This document shows, one piece after another, positions 1 to 11,234 of a stretch of DNA of 44,483 nt. Source of the stretch: Scleroderma bovista (taxonomy: Eukaryota; Basidiomycota; Agaricomycetes; Boletales; Sclerodermataceae). A model generated the notes under the pieces. The model did no database searches, was not told the DNA's origin, and saw nothing but the letters and a program-made list of their open reading frames with translations. Position numbers and translations under genes: made by a program. The stretch is taken from the NCBI GenBank assembly GCA_037178675.1, contig JAYMGJ010000438.1:1-44483 (forward strand), given 5' to 3'. The stretch's first letter is position 1, and the number at the start of each line of letters is the position of its first letter.

Positions 1-520
1 CTGCCTATCTTCCTGTTAGGGTGGAATGCATGCAACATGTCGGCACATACTGCTCTCCCTTCTGAAAGTCAACCATTGCATGGGGTACAAAGCATCCATG
101 CCGCGCACATGCACACCCGCCAATTCCAGTAGATGCCAGCTGATTTCTTTTAGCATTTGCCTGGTTTACTGCTCGATGGTTGCTACAGTCAGATTTCTGT
201 GAATTCCATTACAATGCTGAACCGTATTGTAAACATGTGCAATCACAAACCTCGACCCGGTTCAATGTTCTGGCCAGATAATCCTTATATTCCGGCATTG
301 TAACCATGAATCCCATTCCGTCCATGAGCCAAACTTCATTAGCTGAATTCTTTGGCCGCATATGCTCGGCCTTGAAGTTTCCATCCATCACGATGGTCCT
401 AGAATATTTCCACCTATATCATGCAGCTGCTCAATAAGTACAAGTAAAAATAAAACATTACTTACTCCGAGAGGTCTACATCTTCACTGGATGGAATGTT
501 TACTCCTGGTTGTGGGCATG

Positions 521-524
521 CCGG
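521..524. repeat. Target-site duplication CCGG, left copy
   Basis: Left copy of the 4-bp duplication flanking the 525-2866 insertion. The right copy is at 2867-2870. Removing the insertion and one copy restores a continuous KDZ codon series. Confidence 0.75.
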
Positions 525-2866
525 TGTCACGCACCAAACGTGTTTGGTACTGTGGACATGGAGAAAGTTAGCCGATGAAACTAATGCGAAGAACGCACAC
601 CCAAGATCTGTTGAAAGATTGTCCCGACTTGAGGGATACAGACAGCCCTCGCTATCCATATCACGCAAAGTCATGACTATCCTTATGCGAAGGATGAATA
701 CAAGCTTGTCATAGCCATCTATCGCACAAGAATGACTATCCTGGAGCAAGAGATGAATGCCATCGTCTGGCAGTCATCCCTCGCACAAGAACCGCCAAGA
801 AGCAGAAGAATCCAAGGATTGATGATCATTTCAGTATGAGAGAGGAATGCAACCTACTGCAGTCCAACTCCCATACCAGAACAACCAAAGAAGCAGAAGA
901 AACAATAGAGAAACAAAGGAGAAAAGGAAGAATCATTTTTAGCGCCCAAATGTCAAATTTAGGTGCCCAGTGCCGGCATTCCGATATTTTGAATAGCTCC
1001 GCCATTTTTGAGGCTATCAATCATGTGACTATACCATCATGGAGCCTAGACCGTGGTCTATCTGCCTGTCAAGTTCCGACGTAAATCCGTTCATTTCCCA
1101 CGGAGATATTCCACCTGCAATCCAGACACCCGCTTCATCACTCACTATGGAGTCTGCATTTTCTCTGGAACGTTTCTCTGCTATTGCAGCAGACCTCAAC
1201 TATGTCCTGCTCTTTGGACAGCATCTCCCTGAGCTCCTGTGTACTGTCTGGTACATATCTTCCCAGCCTTCTCCCTCAGTCCCTCTCGTTCTCGGTCAGC
1301 GCGTTCTCCTCGTCAGTCCTGCGTCGCGCACATACTTTGGTCGTCTCAAGTCTATCGTTAGACTTGAAAATTCATACCTGGTCGTCTCTGTGTCTCCTGA
1401 GTCCTCTGCATATGGTCCTTTCATCCAGAGTCCTGTCACATTCATCTCCCTCTATCATTCATCTCGCTTCCCTGGACACGTCGAATCCGCTACTTGCGAT
1501 TCTCTTCCCTGCTATCCCGCAACAAACACGAATGAAACAGTGCTCTAGAACCCTTCTTAGGAGCCCTAATAGAGTACAGAACCTTCCCCTTACTGCTCAA
1601 GGGAAGACTGCACTTCGGGAGCACCAAATTTCGCGTTTTTGCTCTACAGAAGCTCAATCCAAGGGATTTGTGACACTCTGTGACCAGCTGTGACTCTACT
1701 TGTCATTCCAGGCCCCCTGACACTGCTCTTCTGGTCGGATCAATTCTTTTATTATCCCCCAGCCACTCCCATCAGTGGCACTGCTTCAGAAGCTCATCTC
1801 CAGATCTAAAGTTCAATCAATCACAGGTTGTGCTTCCCTTCTTTCTGAGTCACACAGAGTCACTCTGGCTCACTCTGACTCACTCTGATGCGCATTATTC
1901 ATCCCCTCTTGGCATTACTAATCCCCATTACTCCCCTTACCAATCACTTACCAATCATCCTTCAAATCATGCTTATCATGCTGCTTATCAATTCATGACT
2001 CATGCCCCTATGATTCATATGCATTATGTCATCGCATATGCTCATTTAGCTTCGATCTACTCATCCCATGCTTTCTCCCCCTCTCTTTTGGGCCCCATGC
2101 AATGATTTTTCCATATTCTTGGTTATACACCCCTTTTTACCTATGTTTTTGCTCTTTCCCTTGGCTCAGCAGCTTGTTCAGGCTCTCCCCATCGATGACT
2201 CAGCCTGATTACACTGCTTATCAATCGCTTACCAATTTCTTACCAATCTCTTACCAAGCACTTAGTCATTTGTGCTTACAGGGCCACAGCCCCTCCTGTA
2301 TATAAACCAGCAGCCAAAGGCTGCAAGGAAGTGTCTGCTTCCCCCTCAATAAAGCGACCACATTCACTCTCCCTCTCTGTCTATAAGCTCCCTCTTTGTC
2401 TTTGGACTTGTAGGTCACCCAGTGCTGGCCTAAAGCTCCTATATTGCTGTTTATCAGATATATCTTGTATCTGATCATTTCTCTAGGCTGAAGCGCAGTC
2501 TAGCATCACTATCCACTCCATCCCATCACTGTCCATCGCATTCTTGAAGCAGGAACTGTCCCCTTGCTTCCCTGTTGCTCCATCACTGCTGTTACACCCC
2601 TGTCATCAATCTATCATCGCTTTTCTATCCCAGGACTCTTCCTAACCACTGTGGTAGGCTGAAGAGGAGTCAATGCCATCCCCAGTCGCATTTATTCCCC
2701 ATCAGAAGCCCTTCCCTTCCCTCCTGCATCCTGCCTGAAGGCGTGCAGCACATCCCCCTGAGGAGATTAAATACCAGAAACGCAAAGGAAGACCACCACT
2801 TGCATATTGCTGTCATTTGGTGTTGGTTGTTGGTTGTTCTGACCTCTTCCCTCACTTAGGCGCACA
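525..2866 (+). mobile_element. 2.34-kb TG..CA insertion in the KDZ gene, probably a long solo LTR or non-autonomous LTR element
   Basis: The ends were fixed by the KDZ reading frame: coding sequence stops at CCGG (2867-2870) and resumes in the same codon at CCGG (521-524), so CCGG is a 4-bp target duplication. The insert begins TGTCACGCACC and ends GGCGCACA, the TG..CA ends of LTRs. Near its right side are TATATAAA (2299-2306) and AATAAA (2348-2353), the U3/R arrangement of a plus-strand LTR. No gag, pol or transposase motif was found inside, and no second copy of the ends. A 169-codon open frame at 1039-1548 is TC-rich and matches nothing I recognise. A solo LTR of this size would be long; a non-autonomous retroelement is the alternative. 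Confidence 0.75.
2299..2353 (+). promoter_or_regulatory. TATA box and polyadenylation signal of the LTR-like insertion
   Basis: TATATAAA at 2299-2306 is followed about 45 bp later by AATAAA at 2348-2353. This spacing fits a short R region in a plus-strand LTR. Inferred from motifs only. Confidence 0.5.
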
Positions 2867-2870
2867 CCGG
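2867..2870. repeat. Target-site duplication CCGG, right copy
   Basis: Right copy of the duplication that flanks the TG..CA insertion; see 521-524. Confidence 0.75.
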
Positions 2871-4079
2871 ACAGAACAGCACCAATTCCCCCCTCTTGGG
2901 ATCAGGAGATCCTGGATGAAAACCTTGCCATTTCAACAGCTTTAACAGCCTCCACATCCTCGACACCCTGAGTAGCTCTCTGTATCTGTTCTTGGATCAG
3001 TGTTGGTGGTGTCATCGGGTCCTTAATATCATGCTTTGAACTCACCGGTACAAGGCCGGGAAATGCATTGGATGTGACTCGCCGAAGCTTGCTGTAATAA
3101 TTCATGGCAGAGGTGCCGCACTCCACATTATCCATAATGAAGTCATCCAATACTTGGAAGGTGAATACAGTCCTAGGTTCCTTTGTAGTTGCCGGGAAGA
3201 GTCCTGCTTTGACCAACTGCAAATGCGAAGCTCCTGCATCTGGACAGTTACAATACCTCACATCGCAAAAATGTACCCCAGATGTATGCACTACAGTTAG
3301 GCAAGACCTGTCCGTTCCTCCAGAAAGATGATGTGGTCTTGGTTGGTCCTGAATATCCTCCCATTCATCCTCAACATCACCAGCAATATCCTCACCATCC
3401 ATCCCGCCATTCGGACACGGATCCCCACCATGGCCGAGGTGTACCACCAACCCAGCCTTCTAAATGAGTTGTTGCTGTATGCCACGTAGAATTGATGACT
3501 CACCAGTCGTAACGATGATTCCTCAAAGAATGTACCGTTCCATTGGTCCACCCAGTGGAAGGGCCGCAACTTGTGTTCCTTTCTGCAACAGGAACTGCAG
3601 AGCAAGGGCCGGTGGATGCATTCGGCGCATCTGTACGTGCCATCTCCTTGACACAACATGCAGACCCTTGGGTGAGGGGGTGCCTCCATGTCCAGAAGGA
3701 CCTGGAGGTACCTCTGCTTGTATGGCAACCATGCCAATAAGTAACTGTCCTATTATGCCTTCAGGAGGACATGGCAAGTGCAGGATCAGAATAAATCACA
3801 CACCTGATTCTTTGACACACCTGTTCTCTTTCGGGGTGGAAGATCATCCATGGAAATGTATGGCTGGCCATCATCTGGAAACAGTTGGGATTGTTCTAAT
3901 CCTATAGATGCTGACTGGGTCGGAGTGTCATTTGAAGGAGCTTTTCCATGACGGGCCTTCTTTCGGGGCGTTGCCTTCACCATCTTATCAATAGATCCCC
4001 TCCTTGATTTGAATGCCTGCCATGTTACATGAACCACCGGAGTAGAGCTACCAGCAGGTTGTATCTTGGACTTTGCCAT

Positions 4080-4500
4080 GAGTGGTATCTGATGAGGAAA
4101 TCCCTGCACAAAGTCTTTCCACATTGTATCTCACTGAAGCCTCATTGAAACAGCATGGACAGTGATCGGAAAGGGATCTTTGGATCTGCCGATTTGGATC
4201 TAGCTTTTGTAATATGGACTTGAAGATCAGGCACCAATGCAAAAATCCCATATATGGTGGCCGCTACTGAATTAGATCCTAAGTTAAAGTCCGGAAATAG
4301 CTTGTTAGCTGCCGAACAACATAGCCGGCCCCAGAAGTAGCTAGCTCACCAATGGATTTTCCAAAAGAGGTCGGCATGGAGGAATTGAACACTAATTGAC
4401 ATGGGAGAAACAATAGCTCGGGAATCCTTCAACAAAGTGTCCGGGACTTCTCTAGCACAGCACCACTCAACAAAGTATCTAAGTCTACTCAACATACAGC
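4080..4500. promoter_or_regulatory. Divergent promoter region between the KDZ transposase and its plus-strand neighbour
   Basis: About 420 bp separate the KDZ start (4079, minus) from the ATG at 4501 (plus). The head-to-head arrangement suggests a shared bidirectional promoter. No clear TATA box or terminal inverted repeat was recognised here. Confidence 0.4.
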
Positions 4501-6896
4501 ATGGCCCGCAGTCGTTCATCCAGCAGATCTATGGAGAATCCTGATACAGAAGATGAGCAAGACCATTCTTCTGACTCGTCGGGCACAGAGGCACCACAAA
4601 ATGTGGTAAAAACAAAACTCCGGGATGATGAGGTCGAGGTCCTTGAGGAAGCCTTGGAAGACTGGAAGGCAGCTGACAGCAACCAAAGGAAAGGTATGAA
4701 GAATGCCATGAAGGCAAAAATCAAAAATCTCCCTGCCAATAGCACACTCAAAGGACACGAATGGGAGAAGAAAAAAAAAGTGCGCCCCATTTCCATAACT
4801 TCACATGGACTACTGATGCATCAGTGATATCAGGCAATTAAAAATTGGTTGTATAACCACAGCCGAGCCCGTGCCCGAAAGGCCCTAGTAAAGTATGGAC
4901 GTAGGTGGACTGCCAGATCAGTCGTAATGAAGTCGAAGAAAAAAGAAATCGAAGCCGAATTCGAACGGGCCGGAATTGCCCAAGGAAGCACAGGCATGAT
5001 TAAAGGCTACCAAAAAGCGGTAGGATGCATCATGGGGAAGCTCACCCAGGAGGAAAGGGATGCTACGGCAAAGCAGGCTGATGAATGGAACGAGGAGCAG
5101 CCGCCGGCAGAGGTCCAGGCCGAGTAAGTTTGACATGTTATCTCGACAATTATTCATCTGCAAACAGAATGGCCGAGACAAAAGGCCGACAATATGTCAA
5201 ACAGTTTGCGCAGGAAATGTGGCGGCAGTGTGGGATGCGGGTGGTTGTGATGGCGGCATGGAAGGGCCGGAATGGTCAGCCCATGATGGGAATGTATGTC
5301 ACTTCTCACTTGTGGTATTTGTATACTCACATTCACAGGCATGACTTTAATTCGGCATTGGGACAAGGGAAGACCTTTGCCGATTGGGACGACATCAAGC
5401 ACCACTGGGATGCCTATGCACAGCAGGCCATAGGAGGGGAAGAACACGATGATAGCAATGAAGATGCCAGGCCGACGCTCTGCCGGAAGAAAGGGCAGAA
5501 GAGGCCGCAAACTGTTTTACCAACAATGGAAGATGGCACACCAATGATTCCGATCATCCTCGATATGCAAGCATTGGAGAGAAAGGATGTTATGAGGACC
5601 TTTGTGACATGGCATTATCGTAAGTTCTTCCTTGTAAATAGACGGAGAATTGACCCCTTGCCGCAGGCAAGGCATGCGGCAAGCCAAGTGCCAGTGTTCC
5701 TTGGGCTGCCATACATGCAAAGACCGGTATCTACATTTCATCTGTGTACCTGCCACGGCATTGGGAGTTCAAAGAGCCGACCCGGCTCACAAATCAGGAA
5801 GTTACAAAGGTACTGGAATTCTGGCGCAATAGGCAAGTGACAGATCCGGAAGATGTACTGACATTTCACAAATGGAGAGATATGGATGGTGGATTACAAG
5901 ATCCAGTATCAGATTGTGAGGACTCAGTGGCCGGAATGATAAGTGCAGCAAAGCCGCCCCTGAAAGGTTAGCTCTGAATACTTTTATCAACTTGTTTTGA
6001 CTGGTTCAAAGAACCTGCGGCACGAGATGTGGAACTCGCAAGCAGTCGGAAGAGGCAGCGCACAATTGGTATGGATCTTTCAACCATGTTATGCAACCAT
6101 TGACATGCATAAAAGAAGAGGCCCCAGAGGAGAGGGAGTCCAGTGCAACAAACAACAACCAATGCCGGTCAAACCAGGATGATGGTACGCCCCATCCATA
6201 TTCCAAGCATTTGATCCTCCTACATTTGGAACATCCCTGTCAGCAAGCCATACAACGCCCATTGAACAGCCTGGTCAGTTCCTTTGAATATTTTTGTTGT
6301 CAGAATATGAAGTTTATATATAGAGGATGACTCAGATGGACATAATGCTAAGGAAAACAGTGCGTGGGGCTTGGTTTTGTTATGCCGGTGGGACCATCTT
6401 GATGAAGAGCATCAGCGGCACTGACGGCACGGCAGCCGGCCGAACCTAAACAGCAAGGTGGGTATTGGTCTCAATTACTTGGAAATGGCACGTATTCTCA
6501 TATAAGAAAAAGCACATATGGATCCCGGCAACGTCAATGCTAATGGGACCGATGAAGCCAAAGCCCCGGGTTAAAAAAGAACACAGCCGATGCGCCGGTG
6601 GAATGTAAGTTTGCCTATTTCAATATCCATTTGAGCAATTCCGACAAATGATAGTTGGTGAATTAACTATGCATTCCATTGGCAACACAAATGGGATGGA
6701 GGGTGGTCGATCAGGGGATGATGATGCCACACACTCTGGAGGCAAGGGGAAGCGGGCTGCCAGCACACGCCGGATTGCCAGGGCTCAACATGTCAATGCC
6801 GTTGCCGGGCCTAGTCAACCGGAACGGCAAAGAAGGCGGCCAAAGCGGCCCGATGCCGATGTCCCTACGCCCAGCCCAAAGAGACGCCGCAAATAA
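4501..6896 (+). CDS. Uncharacterised KDZ-adjacent protein, multi-exon
   Basis: I do not recognise a named family. Phase-consistent exons are 4501-4779, 4834-5123, 5168-5293, 5339-5619, 5667-5966 and 6012-6068, with short GT..AG introns. The acidic start (DTEDEQDHSSDSSGTEA) leads into a charged helical stretch (DDEVEVLEEALEDWKAAD). A basic segment RARARKALVKYGRRW and a globular part with GRQYVKQFAQEMWRQCGM, TFADWDDIKHHWDAYAQ and VMRTFVTWHY follow. The last exon (about 6690-6896) ends in a nuclear-localisation-like tail, PSPKRRRK. Exons between 6116 and 6650 are uncertain: an in-frame TGA near 6420 and a TAA near 6570 mean either unusual splicing or decay. The gene is divergent from the transposase and converges on the next gene with only 80 bp between, so it is likely cargo of the same element. 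A nuclear or DNA-associated role is only an inference from charge and context. Confidence 0.65.
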
Positions 6897-6976
6897 TATA
6901 CTTGTAGAATAATTCTATTGTCAAATCTGCCATGTCTTGTGCCGAAAGATTTTATTGCTGCACTACTGTAACAAAA

Positions 6977-8278
6977 CTACAGCTTGGAGGGATCTAATAC
7001 TACCACATCCTCAGGGTGATCGGACTCAATTATGTCACCATTCTCGCCAAGTCGGGCTGACCTAGCCAACATATCCCGCACATTTGCCAACATCGCTCTC
7101 CAGCACATTTCCGATCTCCACAACCTGGCGGTGTCAAGCAACGTGTTTGCGTAATGAATGTAGGCCGCGATCATAGGGTGATCAAGGCCGGCATCGAATG
7201 GGAGTAGGTCGGGCAAGTTCCTAGGAGGGACAGATGTAGCAACTTGCCTTGCAGAGGCCACTAGATGACAACTGATCAACTGATACTATGGATCAAGCCC
7301 AAGAGAGACTTACATGAAAGCGCATCACTCTGGAATGGATCCAAATGCTCATGCAATGCATTAATCCTGTCCACCATCTCAAAATATTCCACTGGATGAT
7401 TGTTAAATACACATAATTCCTGCAGTAATACTGACTTACCATCCTCTGCATGCACGTGTTCCCGGAATCGTGCATGCGATCCAGATACAGCCTCAGGAGA
7501 TGATTCTGCCTCCATTGGGGAGGTGGGAATCCGCTGGCTTGATGCCGGGCTAGATAGCGATGCCGGGCTGGATGGCGATGCCAGGAGCGATGCCGATGCC
7601 GGGCTGGATGGTGATGCCGGGCTGGACGGTGATGCCGGGACTGAGGATGCTGGCATTGATGGGGATGACGTCCCAATACGTGGCATGTGCACTGGAGAGG
7701 GCAGGATCCATGTGGCCATCGTGGGGGATGGCGACGGTGGCATCCATGCTTGCGGTTGGGTGCCTTGGGATGATGGCCAAACCGATGGGGTAGCTGGCAT
7801 TGCTGCCGGGGGTGGCATTGATGCCTGCGACCGAATGGTGAGGGTAGACGGCACATTGGATGAACTGGCAGCGATTGGAGGCGACGGTGGCATCCAAGCC
7901 TGGGATCTAGTCGTGGGGGTTGCTGCGTGCATCTCATGTGCTGAGGGGCCAGGGAGGTTGATCGGAGCTGATTGCGAGGGGGGCCGGTAACTGATTGTTT
8001 GCCGCTGTTGCTTGTCTGTTGCTGTCCCCAGACATTGCATTGTTGTTCCTCACAGACACATTTGTTTCACCTGTGCGCATCCCGTGGCGTGGGGGAGAGG
8101 GTGGCATCCAGTCCATGCTTGATGGCAGGCATTCATCGACAATGGATGGAGGCGGGTGCCACACTGGCAGTGCAGGAATGGCTGATAACGATGTCATGCA
8201 GATCAGCTCAGAGGAGAGAAATTACTCACTCAATTTCCACGGACTTGCGCTATCAAATCTGACAGACTTAGGTGGCAT
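6977..8278 (-). CDS. Uncharacterised Ser/Pro-rich repeat protein, one apparent frameshift
   Basis: Not a family I recognise. Exons on the minus strand are 8230-8278 (start MPPKSVRFDSASPWKL), 7314-8181 and 6977-7260; both introns are about 50 bp and phase-consistent. The middle exon holds several WMPPSP copies and a run of SPASPS-type repeats (about 7550-7640), a disordered linker. The C-terminal part (about 7000-7480) is globular and helical, with HPVEYFEMVDRINALHEHLD and HYANTLLDTARLW, and ends DVVVLDPSKL. The frame changes once inside a run of six C/G at about 7979-7984, so either one base is extra or the run was miscalled. The gene ends 80 bp from the convergent neighbour. Its GCCG-rich codons match the nearby genes, which suggests a shared origin as transposon cargo. 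Confidence 0.65.
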
Positions 8279-8736
8279 AGCGGTAGCAAAGATGCAAGTT
8301 GACAAGATGGAATTGACGTGGAATGGAAATCACAATTGAATGATTATATAATAATGGTTTCCATATATAGTTCATTTATCTCACCACTGGAAAGATTTGC
8401 TGATAGTGTGTTGTGCCAAAGGTATCGGCAAGTGCCGATGTTATACAAGTGCTGATGGTATTACAAATGTATGTCCTGCCGCCGGGGTGTGTGCCGATTG
8501 TCTACCGTATGCATGTTCCAATGGAATGCTGTGCTGATTACAGTATGTTACCTCAATCAACACCTAATGCCGCCATCCATGGCAATTATAGATACTCTTG
8601 CTATTTATGTATATCGGTAACATCGAAGAATTACTGCAAAGGTAAATCTTGCATTTGCCGGCGAAAGATTGGGATAGTATCATGTACATAGTGCCAATAG
8701 TGTGCTGTGTCACAAGTGTGATGTGCCGATAGTATA

Positions 8737-8850
8737 ATGTGCCAATGGTATGTTGTGCCGATGTTGCTGTGCCGATGGTATGTTGTGCCGATGTTGCTGT
8801 GCCGATGGTATGTTGTGCCAATGTTGCTGTGCCAATAGTGTCTTGTGCGA
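8737..8850. repeat. Tandem array, about 30-bp unit
   Basis: Three to four near-identical units built from TGCCGATGGTATGTTG followed by TGCCGATGTTGCTG. It lies upstream of the 6977-8278 gene; no function is visible. Confidence 0.75.
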
Positions 8851-9072
8851 ATGGTTTCAAGTGCCAATGTTATGCAAGTGCTGATCACTGTTGCAGCGGC
8901 ATGGATGTAATGCCGCCGATGGTTGTGCCGATTGTATGCCGATTGTATGTGCCGATGCAGTGCCAAGTGTATGTTCTCCCTTGTATGTTCTGCTGATTGT
9001 GTTGTGCCAGTGGATTAAAAGTATGTTGCTCCTTCCAATACTTGATGCCGCCATACATGGCAATTATAGTTA

Positions 9073-9077
9073 CATCT
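9073..9077. repeat. Target-site duplication CATCT, left copy of Ty3 copy 1
   Basis: CATCT directly precedes the TGTTACGACC start of the 5' LTR. The same five bases follow the 3' LTR at 16964-16968. Confidence 0.9.
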
Positions 9078-9719
9078 TGTTACGACCATGCCCAACTCCG
9101 GGTCTTATCCGATCACTCCGGTTGCATCGCAGCTCTACAGCTCAACTCCGGTCGCTCAACGCTTGCTCTGGTCGCGCTCGCGCAGATATCCTTCCGTTAA
9201 GCACGACCCTTGGTCTATGCTCTATTCGTTCGTTACCACACCTCGCCGTCAACCCTGCTTGGTCGTGAGTTCTCCGTGTACTTGTTATATCTCCTGCCTT
9301 GTGTTATTTTCACCGGACCTGATTTATTTTACCCGGACCTGACTTTATTTTCATCGGACCTGACCTAGTACTTTCTCCGGTTGTCCCTTGTCCGCTATTA
9401 GGCTGTTTACTTGTCACCGTATATACTCGTCCCTAGTTTGCACTTAGTATAAGTACTCTGTAGATTATCCTGTACTCCTCAGTCTGAAATCAACCATAGT
9501 CTCTACTCCTGATCTTGCCCGTCTCTGTCTCTGTCTCTGTCTCCCCTTCTTGACCGGAACCTACGCAAGGGATCAATGCTCGTTGTCCTTAGTCGTTGAA
9601 TCCAAGCGGTCACCAACTCCGGCCGGACTAATCTCTTGTCCAGCCCTCTGCTCTCCCCCTTCGTCCGTTTCTGTCCGGACTTGACCGGACCCCCTACCGG
9701 AGTAGACCCGGACTTGACA
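9078..9719 (+). repeat. 5' LTR of Ty3 copy 1
   Basis: 642 bp, beginning TGTTACGACC and ending GGACTTGACA. It contains TATAAGTA (9448-9455) and the inferred RNA start AGTCTGAAAT at 9481. Three degenerate copies of TTTTA-n-CCGGACCTGA lie at about 9306-9366. I count 13 CCGG sites by eye, well above chance for 642 bp. It differs from the 3' LTR at two positions that I see (ATG/ACG near 9577 and CG/CA near 9663). Confidence 0.95.
9448..9490 (+). promoter_or_regulatory. LTR promoter: TATA box and inferred transcription start
   Basis: TATAAGTA at 9448-9455 lies 33 bp before AGTCTGAAAT at 9481-9490. That decamer is exactly complementary to the primer site after the LTR, so it probably marks the RNA 5' end. 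The layout repeats in copy 2 (22749-22756 and 22782-22791). Confidence 0.7.
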
Positions 9720-9721
9720 GT

Positions 9722-9731
9722 ATTTCAGACT
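9722..9731 (+). other. Self-complementary primer-binding site
   Basis: ATTTCAGACT begins 2 nt after the 5' LTR, where the primer-binding site belongs. It is the reverse complement of AGTCTGAAAT in the same LTR, at the inferred RNA 5' end. This matches the self-priming mechanism of Tf1/sushi-type chromoviruses, in which the RNA's own 5' end primes minus-strand synthesis instead of a tRNA. Confidence 0.75.
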
Positions 9732-9788
9732 CACACTTGTGTGGGTTCACTGTTCCATACCCCGTACGCAAACTAGCTTCTATTTCTT

Positions 9789-11234
9789 ATGACTATGACT
9801 ACGCGCTCTCGTGCTCGTACCGCTGCAACACTTGCTGAAGAAGCAGGTGCAGTAGACGACCTCCACCTCTCTGCTGCTCATCAAGCCCTGTCTAACCGCA
9901 GGCAACCTCCGGCTTCAGTTAGCCAATTCCGGAGCTTTACAGCTCGAAACCCTACAGCGCCTTTGACTCCGCGTCGAGATGCTGCGTCTCAGAGCCTTCG
10001 CGGTTCTGCAGACTTAGGTCACCACGAATCCGTTTCTGGTGATCGATTCCCTTACCGTCGCGACCCCACTCCGGAACGTCGCGAACCTGCCCGACACCAG
10101 TGGTTTGGCCCTGAGGACGGACCCGGAGGTGATCCGGACGACCCCGGAGATGGCGACAACGATGATGACGATGACGATGACTTCGTCGACGCCATGGACG
10201 AGCTAGACCCTGGTCTAGCTGTTTTCCAAAACTTAGCAGTCGCCGTCAATCGCCTCTCCCGCTCCTCCCGCCGGACCAACGACTCCTCTTCCTCCCGTGC
10301 CAAAGTCCGCAAACCGGACACCTTTGATGGTACGGATCCCAAAAAGCTCAGGACCTTCTTGGTCCAGTGTGAGCTCTGCTTCCAGGATCGCGCCAAAGCG
10401 TTCCGCCTAGATAGGGCTAAGGTAACGTTCGCCCAGTCCTATCTCAAAGGTATGACATTGGAGTGGTTCGAACCAGACCTCCTCCACTCCGGTGATCCGG
10501 CTGACCGCCCACTCTGGATGGACAGTTGGGTCCACTTTGTCGCTGAGCTCCAGAGTACCTTTGGTCCTCACGACCCCATTGCTGATGCAGAGCATCAATT
10601 AGAGCACCTCCGGATGAAGGATGCTCACCGCGTCACGCGGTATATAGTTGACTTCAACCGGCTTGCCTCGCAGGTCCAGGACTACGGGGATGGCGCGCTC
10701 CGCCGCCTATTCTACTCCGGTTCCCCGGACCGCCTAAAAGATGAGATAGCTCGAGTTGGTAAACCCCTGACTCTGCATGGGCTTAGGGCCCTTTGTCAAG
10801 AGATCGACGCGCGCTATTGGGAGCGCAAAGACGAGATCTCTCGTACGACGAAGACCCAATCCACCTCATCCCCAACCAAGTCCTCCAACTCCGGAGGCAA
10901 CTCATCCAACTCCGGTCAGGAGAAATCCAAGACCGGTAACTCCCCCAGCTCCGCCAACAACTCTGGCTCGTCCAAAACGACCAACAACCAGCCCTCCTCC
11001 GGTTCCAGACCGGACCTAACCAACAAGCTTGGTAAGGACGGGAAGCTGACCGCAGACGAGCGTAAACGGCGTCTGGACAATAACCTCTGCATGTTCTGCG
11101 GAGGAACCGGTCACTTTGCGGACAACTGTCCTAAGAAGACCAAAAAGGCCAAAGCTCGCGCTGCGGCCATCGCTGCTGAGTCCGGTAAGACGGACTCGAA
11201 CTCGGGTGCCAACTCCGAGTCAAAAAAAGAGTAA
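9789..11234 (+). CDS. gag: Gag of Ty3 copy 1
   Basis: Structural capsid/nucleocapsid polyprotein of 481 residues from the first ATG after the leader. The N-terminal third is basic and then rich in Asp (a run of D/N around residues 118-132). The central part is the retrotransposon gag domain ([24 protein letters not shown] through [26 protein letters not shown]). A Ser/Asn-rich linker follows. The C-terminus has one CCHC zinc knuckle, [14 protein letters not shown], at about residues 434-447, followed by a Lys-rich tail. The frame is open throughout, unlike in copy 2. The stop at 11232-11234 sits inside the frameshift signal that links gag to pol. Confidence 0.93.
   Translation: MTMTTRSRARTAATLAEEAGAVDDLHLSAAHQALSNRRQPPASVSQFRSFTARNPTAPLTPRRDAASQSLRGSADLGHHESVSGDRFPYRRDPTPERREPARHQWFGPEDGPGGDPDDPGDGDNDDDDDDDFVDAMDELDPGLAVFQNLAVAVNRLSRSSRRTNDSSSSRAKVRKPDTFDGTDPKKLRTFLVQCELCFQDRAKAFRLDRAKVTFAQSYLKGMTLEWFEPDLLHSGDPADRPLWMDSWVHFVAELQSTFGPHDPIADAEHQLEHLRMKDAHRVTRYIVDFNRLASQVQDYGDGALRRLFYSGSPDRLKDEIARVGKPLTLHGLRALCQEIDARYWERKDEISRTTKTQSTSSPTKSSNSGGNSSNSGQEKSKTGNSPSSANNSGSSKTTNNQPSSGSRPDLTNKLGKDGKLTADERKRRLDNNLCMFCGGTGHFADNCPKKTKKAKARAAAIAAESGKTDSNSGANSESKKE

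Larger units (their letters stand above)
51..4079 (-). pseudogene. KDZ-type transposase, N-terminal and central part, split by an insertion; 3' end outside the window
   Basis: Transposase of the Kyakuja-Dileera-Zisupton class, which moves a DNA transposon. Phase-consistent exons on the minus strand are 3804-4079 (Met start), 3504-3749, 3046-3459, 2867-2990 joined to 466-520 once the insertion and one CCGG copy are removed, 251-413 and 51-196; introns are 44-55 bp. A final donor at 49-50 leads off the window, whose first bases read CAG, a likely acceptor. About 470 residues are visible. Residues about 122-145 form the CxC2-like cysteine cluster (CMLCQGDGTYRCAEC, then CSSCC). Then come VVHTSGVHFCDVRYC, a CPACPQPGVN block rebuilt across the insertion, MDGNFKAEHMRP (probably holding a catalytic Asp) and NHRAVNQAN..GCACARHGCF, all KDZ hallmarks. 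No other stop or frameshift was found here, so the gene was apparently intact until the insertion. The C-terminal catalytic half is not visible. Confidence 0.9.
8279..9077. repeat. GCCG-rich intergenic repeats, left part
   Basis: No gene seen. Words such as TGTGCCGATGGTATG recur throughout. The stretch around 8560-8680 (GCCGCCAT, then CATGGCAATTATAG, then a TATATCGGTAAC segment and TTGCCGGCGA) is repeated, diverged, by 9045-9077 plus 16969-17070 once the retroelement is removed. This therefore looks like an old tandem duplication of several hundred bp, with the Ty3 element landing in the second copy. Confidence 0.6.

Noticed and set aside
1039..1548. 169-codon open frame in the KDZ insertion
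   Set aside because: TC-rich low-complexity sequence with a second overlapping frame of the same length; no domain or intron evidence.
7400..7990. 196-codon plus-strand open frame rich in GDAG/DGD repeats
   Set aside because: It is the mirror of the Ser/Pro repeat exon of the minus-strand gene, whose introns and phases are consistent; the plus-strand frame has no start context or splice support.
10052..10396. Minus-strand frame opposite gag (114 codons)
   Set aside because: Shadow of the biased gag coding sequence; no promoter or domain, unlike the real antisense gene near the 3' LTR.
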